NCBI RefSeq assembly: GCF_044594925.1
Contig: NZ_CP138991.1
Coordinates: 3,100,001-3,164,000 of the forward strand
DNA length: 64,000 bases
Origin: Maribacter sp044594925
Lineage (GTDB): Bacteria > Bacteroidota > Bacteroidia > Flavobacteriales > Flavobacteriaceae
Direction of reading: 5' to 3'
Shown: piece by piece, positions 27,701 to 36,630 of the stretch
Position numbering within the stretch: position 1 is the first letter of the stretch
Layout: each line of letters opens with the position of its first letter
Position numbers and translations under genes: made by a program
The notes under the pieces: model-generated
Databases searched by the model: none
What the model was told of the DNA's origin: nothing
Seen by the model: only the letters and a program-made list of their open reading frames with translations

Positions 27701-30700
27701 ACTTAAAGTGTAGGTGTATGTTCCTCCACCACCCTGTGGGTTCTGGATTTCAATCAATCCTGGATTGGCACAGGTAATATGAGACAGTACAACGGGGGTA
27801 AACGTGATGGGGTCCAATTGTTCGACCTCTACATTCTCGCTACCTATAACACAATTGTTTGGGGCAGCTCCTCTTATTTCTACGTAATAGTCTCCGGTTC
27901 CTAAACTTGCAGGGGTAGGCACGGTAAAGGAGTCTCCTGAGATAAACCCGGTCTCCGTTCCGGATGTTATAAGAGTTGGTGCCCCTATTGGAAGTGTATC
28001 ATCTAATCGATAAAAATCCCAATCAAAGGAACCGCCAAGTTCATTAAGCGTTGTTTCCGTAACCGTATAGGTAATTTGTCCGTTACTAACTCCGTCGCAG
28101 GTTGGAGTTACATCAGCTGTTATTTGTACAGGTGGTGGTGCAAGTGTATTTACGTTTTGCGAACTTTGCCTAACGCAAGGACTAGAGTCACGAACATAGA
28201 ATACGTAGGTTCTACCCGGAACTAACCCGGTGAAAACAAAACTTCCTTCTCCTGCCGGAACAGTATTGCCTCCAGAATCGACTGTTCCTCCTGGTTGCCA
28301 AGTGGCCAATGCAGGATTAAAGTTTACAGGGTCTTCCGAATATGTATATTCATATGGGGCAAGTCCTTCCGTACCTTGAACGGTAACCTGAAGGTCGTTG
28401 CAATCCACGATAATAGCAGAAATACTTATGTCTAGGTCGTCCAAAGGATAAGGAATGGTATATCTTGGTAAATCGGTCTGACAGTTGGTTCCGACAACTC
28501 TTATGGAAGGCTCTACTTCAGTCCCAGAAGTATATGCAGCTCCAACGAAGGTGTCTCCAGACTGCCAGCTAGACCCTCCATCCGCACTAAATTCTAATGT
28601 GCCAAGGGTCAATGGATAATTGTCAAATTCAAAACCGTACATATTTGGATCAGGATCACAATTGACCGGCGCAATACCAACAATATCCGCTGTAAGCTCG
28701 TCGGGATTGGTGATGGTGACAGGTGTTTCCGTACGGTCACAACCGTTTGCATCGGTTACGATAATGGTATAGTTTCCCGTACCTAGATTAAAGTAGTTCT
28801 GCGTGGTAGCTACCACATTAATATTGGTCTGGTTAGAGGATCCACCATTGTCCAAATCAATAATTTCAATAGTATACGGGCTATCGCCAGCGGTGATGTT
28901 CACTGCAATGGAACCTGGTCCGTCATGACATTCGGGAGCCGTAGGGATTGCCGTGTAAGCAAGGGTAACAGCCGGTTCAACCGTTTCGGTGGTCATAAAC
29001 TGGCAATGTGGGTCTATTCCATTATTATCCCATACATAGACGTCGTAATCTCCATCGTTGCCCGTGGCAACGGCAAAAGTATTAGAAGCACCGAAGTCTG
29101 CTAGGACAGGAACGTTACCTGTAGGCATAAATGCGTAGACAAAATTTCCGTCTCCTCCCGTTGCGTTAACTGTAATACTACCATCCGCGCAAGAACTGAT
29201 ATCCACGACATCAACGGTTGCGTTAAGGTTAGGATCTAAGGAAACTGTTTGTAAGTTAGATATCAATGGACATCCGAACTGATCTCTAACCTCAATATCA
29301 TAACTGCCATTGGATAATCCTGTAAATATATAGGTAACATCCGTTGCAATGGCAGGTGTTCTCCATGGGCCTCCATCTATTCTAAACTGATATCCTCCAT
29401 TACCAGCGGTAACATTGACTACAATGGACCCATCGTTATTTCCTGTATAACAAGCAGTAGGCACCGCATCGAACACAATAAGTTCAGGGCCTACTACCGT
29501 GATTGCGTTATCTATTACGTCTTCACAATTATTAATATCCCTAACCCGAACTACATAGCTCTCTCCTGTGTTACTTAGTGGAACATTATTGAAGATAGGT
29601 GAATTCTGATAAGGTCTTTCTACAGCAATAATAGATACGTAAGGCGCGGCAAGGTCAGCATCATCGCTGATTTCCAATTGATACTGATAAGCGGGTGTGC
29701 CTCCAGTTGAACTGGCCGTTATAGTCGCGCCTGAATTGTTACATGTAAAATCTGTGGTTATTGCAGCGCTAACCTCTAGAGCCGCTGGCTCTGTCAAAAC
29801 TTGACTTAACGGAACTGTACATCCTGTAGGGTCATTTACATCTCGAATAACAATATTATGTGTTTGTGCATTCAATCCTGTGATCGTTTGGGCCGATGTA
29901 AACGGACCGACAAAACCAGCCCCATTTACACTATATTCAAAACCACCAGCTCCATAATTATCTGCATCAATCATAATACTACCGGAAGCATCACCATTAC
30001 AGTCTAAATTTTCAAAAGCCGTAACAGAAGCCTCAAAAGCGTTACCATCAGTAACTATCACAGTGGTGTCTACATGACAATCCACACTATAAGTAACACG
30101 CAATGTATGTGTTCCTACAGTAATATTATCAAAAATATTAGCTGAAGCTCCAGGCCCTTGGGAAGCACCGTCCAAAATATAAATGAACGAACTGTCAAAT
30201 GGTGTTATGCTTACGTTCCCAGTCCCATCACAATTATATACAACACTATAATCTACTGTAGGTGCTACCGGTAAAGGAGCGATGATAACATCGCTTAAAG
30301 TAATTTCACAACCCACGGCATTGGCGTCTCTAACACTTATGGTGTAAGTACCATCGGATAAATCCGTAAATGTATGTCCTCCCGTAGTAGTCGTGGTCCA
30401 CGAACCACTATTTAAACGATATTGATAGTCCCCAGAGCCACCCGAAGTTGGTGTAATGCTTCCAACGGTGATTTGGCCTAGTTGAGCACAAGTATAATCT
30501 TGTGTTTGTACTGCCTCTGCCACTAATTGGTCTGGTTGATTAACAGTAACAGGTATGGTCGTTGATTCGCATAAGTTTGCATCCCTTACCCTAACTTGGT
30601 AGGTGCCCGCGCTTAAGTTCGGAAAATTGGTCCCTGTACTGTAGGTTACGCCATTATCAATACTATAGGTAAAGGGAGCTTGTCCTCCGGAATTTACCAA

Positions 30701-33700
30701 GATAGCTATAGCCCCATTGCTGTCTCCAAAACACGTTGCGTCCGTTGGTGTTGGTGTAAAATTAATTGGTGCATCCTGTGTAATTGTTAATGCAAAGTTT
30801 TCTGAGCAATATCCAGTGTTTCCACTATTATCCCTTACGTAAACATCATAATTCCCTGGTGCCAAACCGGTTACTGGGTTTGTAGTACTAAAATCTCCAT
30901 CAAGAGGTGTAGCACCACTAGCAACAATGGCATATGTATAATTTCCGTCACCACCATTGGCGGTAATCGTAACATCTGATGTTGTATCACAAACGGCTAT
31001 GTTTGGAGCCGCTGCAGACACCGTTAAATCAGCGTTGATTACAACAGTTTGGGTAGCCAAGGCCAAAGGACATCCATTTTGGTCTCTTACATCAATATCA
31101 TATGAGCCATCTGACAAATTTTGAAAAGTATAGGCCGTTGCTGATGCTGGGGTCGGTGTTAACCATGGTCCTGCATTAATCCGAAACTGATATCCGCCAT
31201 TACCATCCGTTACATTTACTTGAACAGTGGCATTGTTTCCACCATCATAGCAAGTCATTGGAACAGCATTAAATACTAATGGGTTCAATGGAGTAATGAC
31301 GATTGACGTATTGATGACATCCTCGCAATTATTTGCATCTCTTGCTCTAACAACATAGGTGCCATCAGCTAAGCCTGAAAATATACGGTTCGTGCCATTT
31401 GTTGCAAAATCATAAGATGCTACAGGAACGCCCCCTGCATCTTCAAGTTGGTAATCATAAACAGCGGTACCGCCGGTAGCGTTCGCTGTTATTGTTGCGC
31501 CATTTGTACAGGTTAATGCGGTCGTAACACTTGCATTGACTTCAAGAGCGGTAGGTTCTGTAATTAATACGGATACAGAAGTTGTACAGGTAATTTCGTT
31601 CGCCTTTCTAATTAAAACGGTTTGATTTCCAGCGGCAAAAACAGCATTGGTAGTAACTGGAGAACTTGTTGATGTTATCCAATTCGTGCCTCCATCTTCA
31701 GAATATTCAAAACCAGCTACCGCATCGAAATTTGCTACTTGAAAAGTGATAGTTCCGTCATTTAGTCCGTTACAGGAAACGTTGGTAGAACTTTGTAAAG
31801 TGCTTCCAAAAACTTGTCCTGCAGCAACGGTTACCGGTGTTTCAACAAATAATTCACAGACTTCTGGTAATTGGAAAATCTCGATATCATCTAAAGCTAG
31901 ATCATTACCACTATTCCCTGAAATTTCGGAACGTATAACGAACTCTAAATTTGTGTTAGCTCCAGGATCTAAAGTGGTAGAAAATAATTCCCAATCATCA
32001 GGGCCAGTATTTTTTGGTATTTCTCCGGTTCGTATAGATTGAATAACAACACCGCCCGGGGTTCTAATTTCTATAGTTAAGTCTGGGTCTAATTGCGTAT
32101 TACCGATTAAGCCGTTTAATAAATTGAATATGTAAAGATTTATTGATAAAGGTCTATTAGGAATAACATCATTGATAGGTTTGGTATAGATAATTTGACC
32201 CGGGCTAGGTGTTCCTACGTTTATTACCAAAAACCTTCCGTTAGGGTCGGACGGATTCGTATGGTCATTCGGATTTACCCATGCACCAAATGGCGCTACC
32301 ATTCTGTTCGTTACACTATACTCAAAATCATTGATGTTTCTATTGGTATCTCCGCCACCAGCTGTACTAGTGGTCTGGTCTTCGTAATTGTATCCTCTTG
32401 TATCCGGACTTGGTATAGTACCATTTCCAACACCAAAATCTTCTGATAAAAGTAAACTAGGAGATGGTGGAGTCTGGGAAGTATAATAGGTAGTTACGGT
32501 ATAGGTCCCAGGTGCTACATTGTTAAAGACATTGCTTGAAGGGTCTGGTGAATTTGGAACGCCATCCAATTCATATCTGTAATCATAACCACTAATACTC
32601 GGTGAAGCGGTTATTGTTCCTGTTCCGTCGCAGTTGTAATCCACTTCAGGAGTCAAGGCTACATTCGGAGGTGCCGGTAAATCGGCTACAGTAACGTTCA
32701 TAGGGAACGAACATGCATTGTCCCGTACTAAAACGGTATAATCTCCTGGTGGTAAAATAGCAGTTGAAGAGGTGCCCCAAGTGCTACCGCCATCAAAGCT
32801 ATATTCGTAGGGTGCGTTACCGCCTAAAACGTTAGTAATACGAACTTCGCCTCCATTAGGGTCGCAAGTAGCGTCCCTAGAGACCCCGGCTGATGCGCTT
32901 AGTGGAAATGGTTGATTGAGCACATATTGTTGCGTTATATCACATCCGCTTGCATCCAATACACGAATATCATAGTTTCCTGCCGATAACCCAACAAAAT
33001 TTGGGGTAGGCTGGTAGTTGGCGCCATTATCAATACTATATTGAAAAGGAGCTACACCACCTGTAATGTTGATTGTTAATTCGCCATCGGAATCTCCGGT
33101 ACATGAGGGTTGTATCTCGTCAATATCATCTATGGTAAGTCCTCCATTATCACTTATGGTAACCGGAGCAGAAATTCCGTAGCACCCATTTATATCTAAA
33201 ACTATAAATTGGTATGTGCCGTCCTCTCCGGAGAAGTATTCGTCAATTAAATCATTATCCGTATCTCTCCAACCAAAAGTGAACGTTGTTTCCGTCTGAT
33301 ACTCATTAGGGTCGATATTGTCAACTATCTGCTGTTCTGTTGGTGAGCCACCGGGATTGTGCAATAACACCCCATCCTTACTCCAAATAGCATATTGGAA
33401 ATCTGGATTACCTTGCCCTCCTGTCCTGCTTAGTTCAATTGTTCCTGCGGAGCATCCTATATTGGCTGTAGTAAGTGCAGCTACAGTAGGGTCTGGGATA
33501 CGATTAACCGTTACGGATTGCACATCTATACAACCATCATCAGATCTTGTAATGACAAAATAATCTCCCTCGTTTACATTGAATGTATGAGAATTATTTG
33601 GTTGTGCGGTCTCATCGTCAATGAATGTACCTCCTGGATGTAATCCTTGATAAGGGTCGTTTGCAGGGGCCACGGGCGCAGCGGTACCATCATCCAGTCT

Positions 33701-36490
33701 TAGCTCATAAGAATAGTTAGGGAACACATTTAAAGCGTCTATTTGAATTGATCCTTGAGCGTTACAATTAGCTTCCGTTGTCGTCAGGTTTACTTGCATA
33801 TCCCTGTTCAAAATTCCAATGTCCGGAGTACTAAACACACATGCTCCAACAATTGGATCTCCTGTAAATGGGTCTAATTGTGTTACTTCTACTCTATAAG
33901 CTCCGTTGGTCGTGAAATCAAAACTAGGTCCGTTATTAGCGCTAAAAGGAATCGCTATGGTATTCGTGGCAACATCTACTAATTGATAGCCATAACCACT
34001 TCCTAAATTTGTTATGGTAATATTTCCATCGGTATTACAAACAACATCTCTACTGGTATAATCTATATCCAGATTATTCTGAAAAACATCAAAATAAAAA
34101 CGACTAACACACCCATTAAGATAGGTAATGGATAGTCTATATTTTCCCTCGGTCCCAACCGTAAAATCACTCCCAGTTTCTACCTGAGACCAGGTACAGC
34201 TTAAGTTTCTGTTTAAACAATTTTCTGGTTCAACCGAACAACTGGATTCGTCTAAACGTTCCCAAAAAAGGTCTTGGGCATCACTAATATTAACCTGTAA
34301 AAGCTGGCTATCGTTAGTTCCACATAAGAATATCTTGGGAAATTGTGTGGTACCGTCATTACAATCTACCACAATTTCTCCCTGTATATCATTGGAGGTG
34401 TTAGCATCACTATTCAAATCATTAAAATAGTCGAGAATAGGATTGGTCTGAGTTGAACCAAAAAGCTCAACATCAATAATTTCCATGAATCCTTTACAAG
34501 GGTCTGCGATTTGTTTGTCTACTAGGTATGTTCCTATTTGGTTTACGACAACTGTGCTTGGGTCGTTATCGGGGTCTCCATCATTAATTGGTGTATCCGT
34601 TGCATCTATAACACCATTATTATTATCATCTCTTACCCAGACATAATTATCAAAATTATCACCCGCATCGAGTATTATATTATCACCACATAATTGGGTT
34701 GTTCTTCTAAAATTACAAGCCGATAAATCATCCAAAAGAAAGTTGGTTGCCCCAGGAGTGGTAAAGCCACAATTATCAAAATCCGTTACACTGGGGTCGT
34801 CCGTAATTTCATTATCGTTTTCAACACCTTGATAGGTCGAGTATGCCAAATTCTGTATTAAATCGGTACAAGCATCAACAAAATCAAAACAATTTTCTGC
34901 TACCTGCACCCTCATTCGAATAGATGAGATAGGACTAGTATCGGTAACCAAGTTATTCGGAATAGTAAACAGAACAGTTCTAGTGGCGGGATCATAAGTA
35001 TACGTAACACCCGCTGGTAATGACCCGGGAGTCGTAAAATAAGCTTCGTCCAAGGTTACGTTAATGGGTAAAATGTCTCGTATCGTATAATTGTCCGCAT
35101 CATCATTTCCAATGTTATCGAAAGACAATACATAATCCAAAGTTTGGCCAAGGTTAACACCAGCACCTGTTATGTCGTTTCCGGCAATATCCTCAACCCG
35201 CTTTTCAAGAACAATATTCGGTTCTATAATTTCAATATTAAAGGAATTGAAAAAGGGATAAAACTGATCGCCGTTAGTGCGAAATCTAAAAGTAGCCGCA
35301 GTTTCATTATTTGGTATCGTATTGGTTGGTAGGTTTAAGAAATCGGCATCAAAACCTAAGGTATTTAAGCTAGATGGTGTCCTCCCGGCAAGGTCAACCC
35401 CGTTCAATGTAATATTACTATTAAAGAAGTTGTTCTGAGGGTTTACGGTATTTCGCATTCTATAGAAGCTAGAGCCAGAATTCAGTGCCGCTCTAATCTC
35501 CATTCTATCGCCTGTAATAGCGAAGTCTCCCTCTAAAGCGGCCGCTCCTATGTTTGCGTTTACCGGACCTGTTGGAATAGTCGTAAAACCATTATAGTCT
35601 ATTGTAATCGAATTTGAACCGGTCACTCGTGCAAAACCATCAAATGTTGTGATGAGCTTACCACTCAAATTTGGATTTTCATAGGCAACGACCAAGGTCC
35701 ATCCGCCTGCACTACCACCAGGCATAAGACTAGTGCCTGTACTTAGGTCGTAACCTACACCTTGCGCAGCAGGTATATTTGCTACCGTATACTCTCCCTC
35801 TGGATTGGCTTGTGCAGTAATCAATGCGGTAATATCCGCATAACAGGCATAAGGCGCGTTACTGGATAAGTCCGTATTGGTAAGTCCGTCATAAAGAATT
35901 TCGTCTGCAATGATATCTACATAGGCCCCACCAGGAACCATAAGTTTTACTTGGTCTATAGGATGTGATCTTGCTGTGCCAGAAGCATCTGCGGTATTAT
36001 CTCTAGGATAAGTGGCAGACCAATACAATGCGGCGTACCTAATTCGGCTACAGGAAGCATCGTCAAAAGTAAGGTTGGCAGTACTAGAACTAAATGTAGT
36101 TACATCGCTATCTACATCGATGTAACGCATGTTCTTGAAGTCGTTATAGTTATAATAACCCCCTGTCTCGGTATCCCTGTTACTTGCAGGGTTAAAGCTA
36201 TTATCATCGTTAAGATTGTTATAAGCATCATTTGGCTCGGTATCACTAGTGCCTCCGTCCCTGTTCATGATACTATTCCCCAGAAAAGTCAAATCACCCT
36301 TCATATTGGCCTGATACCGGAAAGAATCGCCAGAAGGATAGGTTCTTGTGAAGGATTGATATTCCTGTGCATATCCCGTAAATGCGAGAAGGCAAAAAAG
36401 CGTAGTCAAAAGTAAAGTACGGTAAATTCCTCTGGGGCTAACGGCAGTAGCGAGTTTGGTATTGGCAAAGTATGTAGACATAATAATCAT
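21704..36490 (-). CDS. Giant SprB-like adhesin, T9SS type B C-terminal domain (4928 residues)
   Basis: A single intact frame of 14.8 kb. A signal peptide ends near GYAQ (residue 41). Residues 45-420 form an N-terminal domain with YAALYWSATYP and GGWTLVVAYE, resembling DUF3344-type adhesin heads. Residues 426-545 form a DUF11-like domain (LGQTLDYVLSFDNIGND). From about 740 to 4780 there are around 45 Ig-like SprB-type modules of 80-95 residues with the pattern C-N-G...G..I.V...GG..PY.Y and G.Y.V.V.D..GC. The last ~85 residues (from 4842, FFTPDGDGQNDAW) form the gliding-motility-type type B CTD recognised by T9SS. Residues 1341-1547 are a different inserted beta domain. Followed by the SprF-like gene. 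Likely a mobile surface adhesin; orthology to SprB is not proven. Confidence 0.92.
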   Translation of the reverse strand: MIIMSTYFANTKLATAVSPRGIYRTLLLTTLFCLLAFTGYAQEYQSFTRTYPSGDSFRYQANMKGDLTFLGNSIMNRDGGTSDTEPNDAYNNLNDDNSFNPASNRDTETGGYYNYNDFKNMRYIDVDSDVTTFSSSTANLTFDDASCSRIRYAALYWSATYPRDNTADASGTARSHPIDQVKLMVPGGAYVDIIADEILYDGLTNTDLSSNAPYACYADITALITAQANPEGEYTVANIPAAQGVGYDLSTGTSLMPGGSAGGWTLVVAYENPNLSGKLITTFDGFARVTGSNSITIDYNGFTTIPTGPVNANIGAAALEGDFAITGDRMEIRAALNSGSSFYRMRNTVNPQNNFFNSNITLNGVDLAGRTPSSLNTLGFDADFLNLPTNTIPNNETAATFRFRTNGDQFYPFFNSFNIEIIEPNIVLEKRVEDIAGNDITGAGVNLGQTLDYVLSFDNIGNDDADNYTIRDILPINVTLDEAYFTTPGSLPAGVTYTYDPATRTVLFTIPNNLVTDTSPISSIRMRVQVAENCFDFVDACTDLIQNLAYSTYQGVENDNEITDDPSVTDFDNCGFTTPGATNFLLDDLSACNFRRTTQLCGDNIILDAGDNFDNYVWVRDDNNNGVIDATDTPINDGDPDNDPSTVVVNQIGTYLVDKQIADPCKGFMEIIDVELFGSTQTNPILDYFNDLNSDANTSNDIQGEIVVDCNDGTTQFPKIFLCGTNDSQLLQVNISDAQDLFWERLDESSCSVEPENCLNRNLSCTWSQVETGSDFTVGTEGKYRLSITYLNGCVSRFYFDVFQNNLDIDYTSRDVVCNTDGNITITNLGSGYGYQLVDVATNTIAIPFSANNGPSFDFTTNGAYRVEVTQLDPFTGDPIVGACVFSTPDIGILNRDMQVNLTTTEANCNAQGSIQIDALNVFPNYSYELRLDDGTAAPVAPANDPYQGLHPGGTFIDDETAQPNNSHTFNVNEGDYFVITRSDDGCIDVQSVTVNRIPDPTVAALTTANIGCSAGTIELSRTGGQGNPDFQYAIWSKDGVLLHNPGGSPTEQQIVDNIDPNEYQTETTFTFGWRDTDNDLIDEYFSGEDGTYQFIVLDINGCYGISAPVTISDNGGLTIDDIDEIQPSCTGDSDGELTINITGGVAPFQYSIDNGANYQPTPNFVGLSAGNYDIRVLDASGCDITQQYVLNQPFPLSASAGVSRDATCDPNGGEVRITNVLGGNAPYEYSFDGGSTWGTSSTAILPPGDYTVLVRDNACSFPMNVTVADLPAPPNVALTPEVDYNCDGTGTITASPSISGYDYRYELDGVPNSPDPSSNVFNNVAPGTYTVTTYYTSQTPPSPSLLLSEDFGVGNGTIPSPDTRGYNYEDQTTSTAGGGDTNRNINDFEYSVTNRMVAPFGAWVNPNDHTNPSDPNGRFLVINVGTPSPGQIIYTKPINDVIPNRPLSINLYIFNLLNGLIGNTQLDPDLTIEIRTPGGVVIQSIRTGEIPKNTGPDDWELFSTTLDPGANTNLEFVIRSEISGNSGNDLALDDIEIFQLPEVCELFVETPVTVAAGQVFGSTLQSSTNVSCNGLNDGTITFQVANFDAVAGFEYSEDGGTNWITSTSSPVTTNAVFAAGNQTVLIRKANEITCTTSVSVLITEPTALEVNASVTTALTCTNGATITANATGGTAVYDYQLEDAGGVPVASYDFATNGTNRIFSGLADGTYVVRARDANNCEDVINTSIVITPLNPLVFNAVPMTCYDGGNNATVQVNVTDGNGGYQFRINAGPWLTPTPASATAYTFQNLSDGSYDIDVRDQNGCPLALATQTVVINADLTVSAAAPNIAVCDTTSDVTITANGGDGNYTYAIVASGATPLDGDFSTTNPVTGLAPGNYDVYVRDNSGNTGYCSENFALTITQDAPINFTPTPTDATCFGDSNGAIAILVNSGGQAPFTYSIDNGVTYSTGTNFPNLSAGTYQVRVRDANLCESTTIPVTVNQPDQLVAEAVQTQDYTCAQLGQITVGSITPTSGGSGDYQYRLNSGSWTTTTTGGHTFTDLSDGTYTISVRDANAVGCEITLSDVIIAPLPVAPTVDYSVVYNCDGTGNVSITPFDSSFIYILDGASQGPGASANIFDNITVGTHTLRVTYSVDCHVDTTVIVTDGNAFEASVTAFENLDCNGDASGSIMIDADNYGAGGFEYSVNGAGFVGPFTSAQTITGLNAQTHNIVIRDVNDPTGCTVPLSQVLTEPAALEVSAAITTDFTCNNSGATITASSTGGTPAYQYQLEISDDADLAAPYVSIIAVERPYQNSPIFNNVPLSNTGESYVVRVRDINNCEDVIDNAITVVGPELIVFDAVPTACYTGNNDGSIVVNVTAGNGGYQFRIDGGPWRTPAIATDVTYIFTGLSNGSYDIEVRDQFGCPLISNLQTVSLDPNLNATVDVVDISSCADGSITVNATGGDGNFVYAFMPTGNVPVLADFGASNTFAVATGNDGDYDVYVWDNNGIDPHCQFMTTETVEPAVTLAYTAIPTAPECHDGPGSIAVNITAGDSPYTIEIIDLDNGGSSNQTNINVVATTQNYFNLGTGNYTIIVTDANGCDRTETPVTITNPDELTADIVGIAPVNCDPDPNMYGFEFDNYPLTLGTLEFSADGGSSWQSGDTFVGAAYTSGTEVEPSIRVVGTNCQTDLPRYTIPYPLDDLDISISAIIVDCNDLQVTVQGTEGLAPYEYTYSEDPVNFNPALATWQPGGTVDSGGNTVPAGEGSFVFTGLVPGRTYVFYVRDSSPCVRQSSQNVNTLAPPPVQITADVTPTCDGVSNGQITYTVTETTLNELGGSFDWDFYRLDDTLPIGAPTLITSGTETGFISGDSFTVPTPASLGTGDYYVEIRGAAPNNCVIGSENVEVEQLDPITFTPVVLSHITCANPGLIEIQNPQGGGGTYTYTLSSVNFIADIVTSDNPVEVPISNLVDVTATPFNVLVEIADQFSCPVTTLPSHTVSMDISQSPTISSVTTSNCATPFGITINASGGTAPYLYSIDGGTSYVNNGGSFNNVAVGSYTISIIDANGCTATDTAEIYPVLEASATNTKLLDCTVVSAPNPYGPDAVITIEATDGSGSYDYEIAGPESETRTTLTSPEEWTTSTPGTYTVSVYDNNRSSCPARTFTVEVPVRLEPIVDAIAPTDVTCNGDTDGTITISAVDNAIGPYTFEITDRDGSSVNISPSSTTNTSATFTGLAPTLGAGYIVTITASSANNCPTNSVAIPIGEPSAIAVTMNTPVEFLCTTGNNENNASISVQGVTGGSNTFVRYQFFNNLDLVTPVQDGSNDTYIETNTLGGDYTIIVFDDNGCQGTASASIAPFDELLPATITVDQTISCIVGENITINAFGSLTDSSTPAGLANYEFRELPSGVFGASNTFTNLSTGPHNFEVRNINTNCVVSISHTVGEPNNFEITSTVVDVVCDRTYGSVSFAINDPINPYSGGFSWQIYDSQGTVALGDDVLIVGASGVSVNSGPTTPFALGEGEYRVAIVQDSNPNCTTTDFFAIAGPNGPITGNTQVEPITCAFNDGVIEVIDAQGGWGTYTYFVGLATDPSPAIGSFVANPRFTALAGSVTPGTDYQVWIKDQNDCMQRLTDVTLINPEPISANLQVNTGNCTDFSGEIEVVSVTGGQGSNYTYQLLRNGSLFGAPQATTTFSGLGAGSYEVQITDQLTCAATTSATILYEVISPSATIDKTIDCNSGGEITVTQTGGSGTFDYTVAFPDASTPQPAVLGSATATFTNLTMVGDYVFTITDTATGHTCSTTVTQRLEPAVVPNISVDDFTDVTCNGASDGTITVNASPDNGIGPYTFTIIAGPGSSAAFPINASSNTDATAVFTGLEGSIAGITYTIRVASPNGCNSDITQVIRQPNVVSSFTANIQQFACTVGNNANTASISVDTSTLSGGSNNFVRYRFVNTTTATVVQDGSNAIYVETNYAGGVYEITAFDDNGCASPIITETIDPFIEIINPVITDVAPVTCNPGNDAQIQVNLTINPALATPNLNFVINGINVTYTDTNSTGLFTGLGAGNYSISVSNLDTGCTIDSVHTIEEPLEMQVVATKLTDEECLNNGIDDGSFSVGITDYVGAYDYQVFDANNNPIAGQSGNGNTATALPPITGLPGGSYYVTITQTEAPFCVENSNVITIIAPEAPISAVISIESSVSCSNDQGSVLVNPEGGNGPYTITLTNTTTGQAPYVRTNVSAFLFSGLSAGNFDITVADSFGCLYTDTGNITLVRPDDIIATISASTLVCYGDDTASITASVGARNVTPVYQYQLNVYPDMTSTTAQPISVPQASPTFDNLGAGFYSVTVLDDNNCEAESNRIQIIDPTEVSAQLIRTSALTCATQAELELTATGGTGPYSFSMDGNTFSAFNELNGPNTHVFSNIGAGTYSYFVQDSFNCASIESNEITEDPIMPLILDVDSSAAVINCTGESTAIIYADASGGLGNYQYELYTDVSLSAASRIAGPQMLGEFTGLSAGIYFVNVTSEDCTVSAERVEIIEPTPLSYTEDIINVSCTGEEDGSITVTLSGGAGGYQYAISPNLNQFDNENTFADLAPGDYTVIAQDQNGCFEQLQYTITEPTMLQIDATILPEVCEGSSDGSITLNITGGTAPYSTSLNSNSDADYVQDRTVFNGLPGDNYLVFVRDANGCEANIVVDITPGVNLNATIEPIYECSGDAPDNYVNITLEDQTIIGDVLYALDSTDPADMQLNPDFRNSVPGMHYIAIAHANGCVQTFDFEIENFEPLTLTLEQSGINEITATAAGGREGYTFYFDDRDNGAENTFIIRRTDTYVVTVVDENGCEAQANIFMEFIDIEIPNFFTPDGDGQNDAWLPRNQEAFPEILTIIFDRYGREVYRMGLNDAGWDGLYNQSELPTGDYWYVIKLNGDEDNREFVGHFTLYR
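22900..28100 (-). repeat. Superrepeat B: seven-module unit in about 2.7 tandem copies
   Basis: Within the giant adhesin, sets of seven Ig-like modules recur with a period of about 1,930 bp (about 643 residues): B1 about 26175-28100, B2 about 24245-26174, and B3 partial from 24244. Marker segments align in order, e.g. VTCNGDTDGTITISA with VTCNGASDGTITVNA, and CTTGNNENNASISV with CTVGNNANTASISV. Boundaries are approximate, read from protein similarity. Confidence 0.7.
28950..33130 (-). repeat. Superrepeat A: two tandem seven-module units
   Basis: A1 (about 30763-33130) and A2 (about 28950-30762) each hold seven Ig-like modules in the same order. Pairs include YNCDGTGTITA with YNCDGTGNVSI, LTEPTALEVNASV with LTEPAALEVSAAI, and GNGGYQFRINAGPW with GNGGYQFRIDGGPW. 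A1 is longer because of an inserted domain at about 31850-32470. Without it, both units are close to 1.8 kb. Confidence 0.7.
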
Positions 36491-36566
36491 CCGGTGTTAT
36501 TCATGTGGATTTCTACTCCCAATTACCCAATCTTGGAAATTGATAAAAATGGGAGTTCTCCAATAA

Positions 36567-36630
36567 CAAATATGAACCTTAGTCCCCGCGCACAGAATTT
36601 AATGTTGTGGCATGGTTCTATAATGTTGTG
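36567..36630 (-). promoter_or_regulatory. Twin-box activator-type promoter of the giant adhesin operon
   Basis: On the plus strand, TAATGTTGTG occurs exactly twice, at 36600-36609 and 36621-36630 (CACAACATTA in gene sense), 21 bp apart. Exactly 25 bp closer to the gene is CATATTTG (plus-strand CAAATATG, 36567-36574), one base off the -7 consensus. The proximal box is 109 bp from the ATG. A further AAGGT at 36646 matches one at the same offset before the 41450 gene. The rest of 36491-36910 shows no gene. Confidence 0.68.

Noticed and set aside
21704..36490. Regular repeats in this span considered as a CRISPR or tandem satellite array, and many open frames on the plus strand
   Set aside because: The repeats are protein modules of one intact frame with divergent DNA; the plus-strand frames are antisense shadows with no family resemblance.
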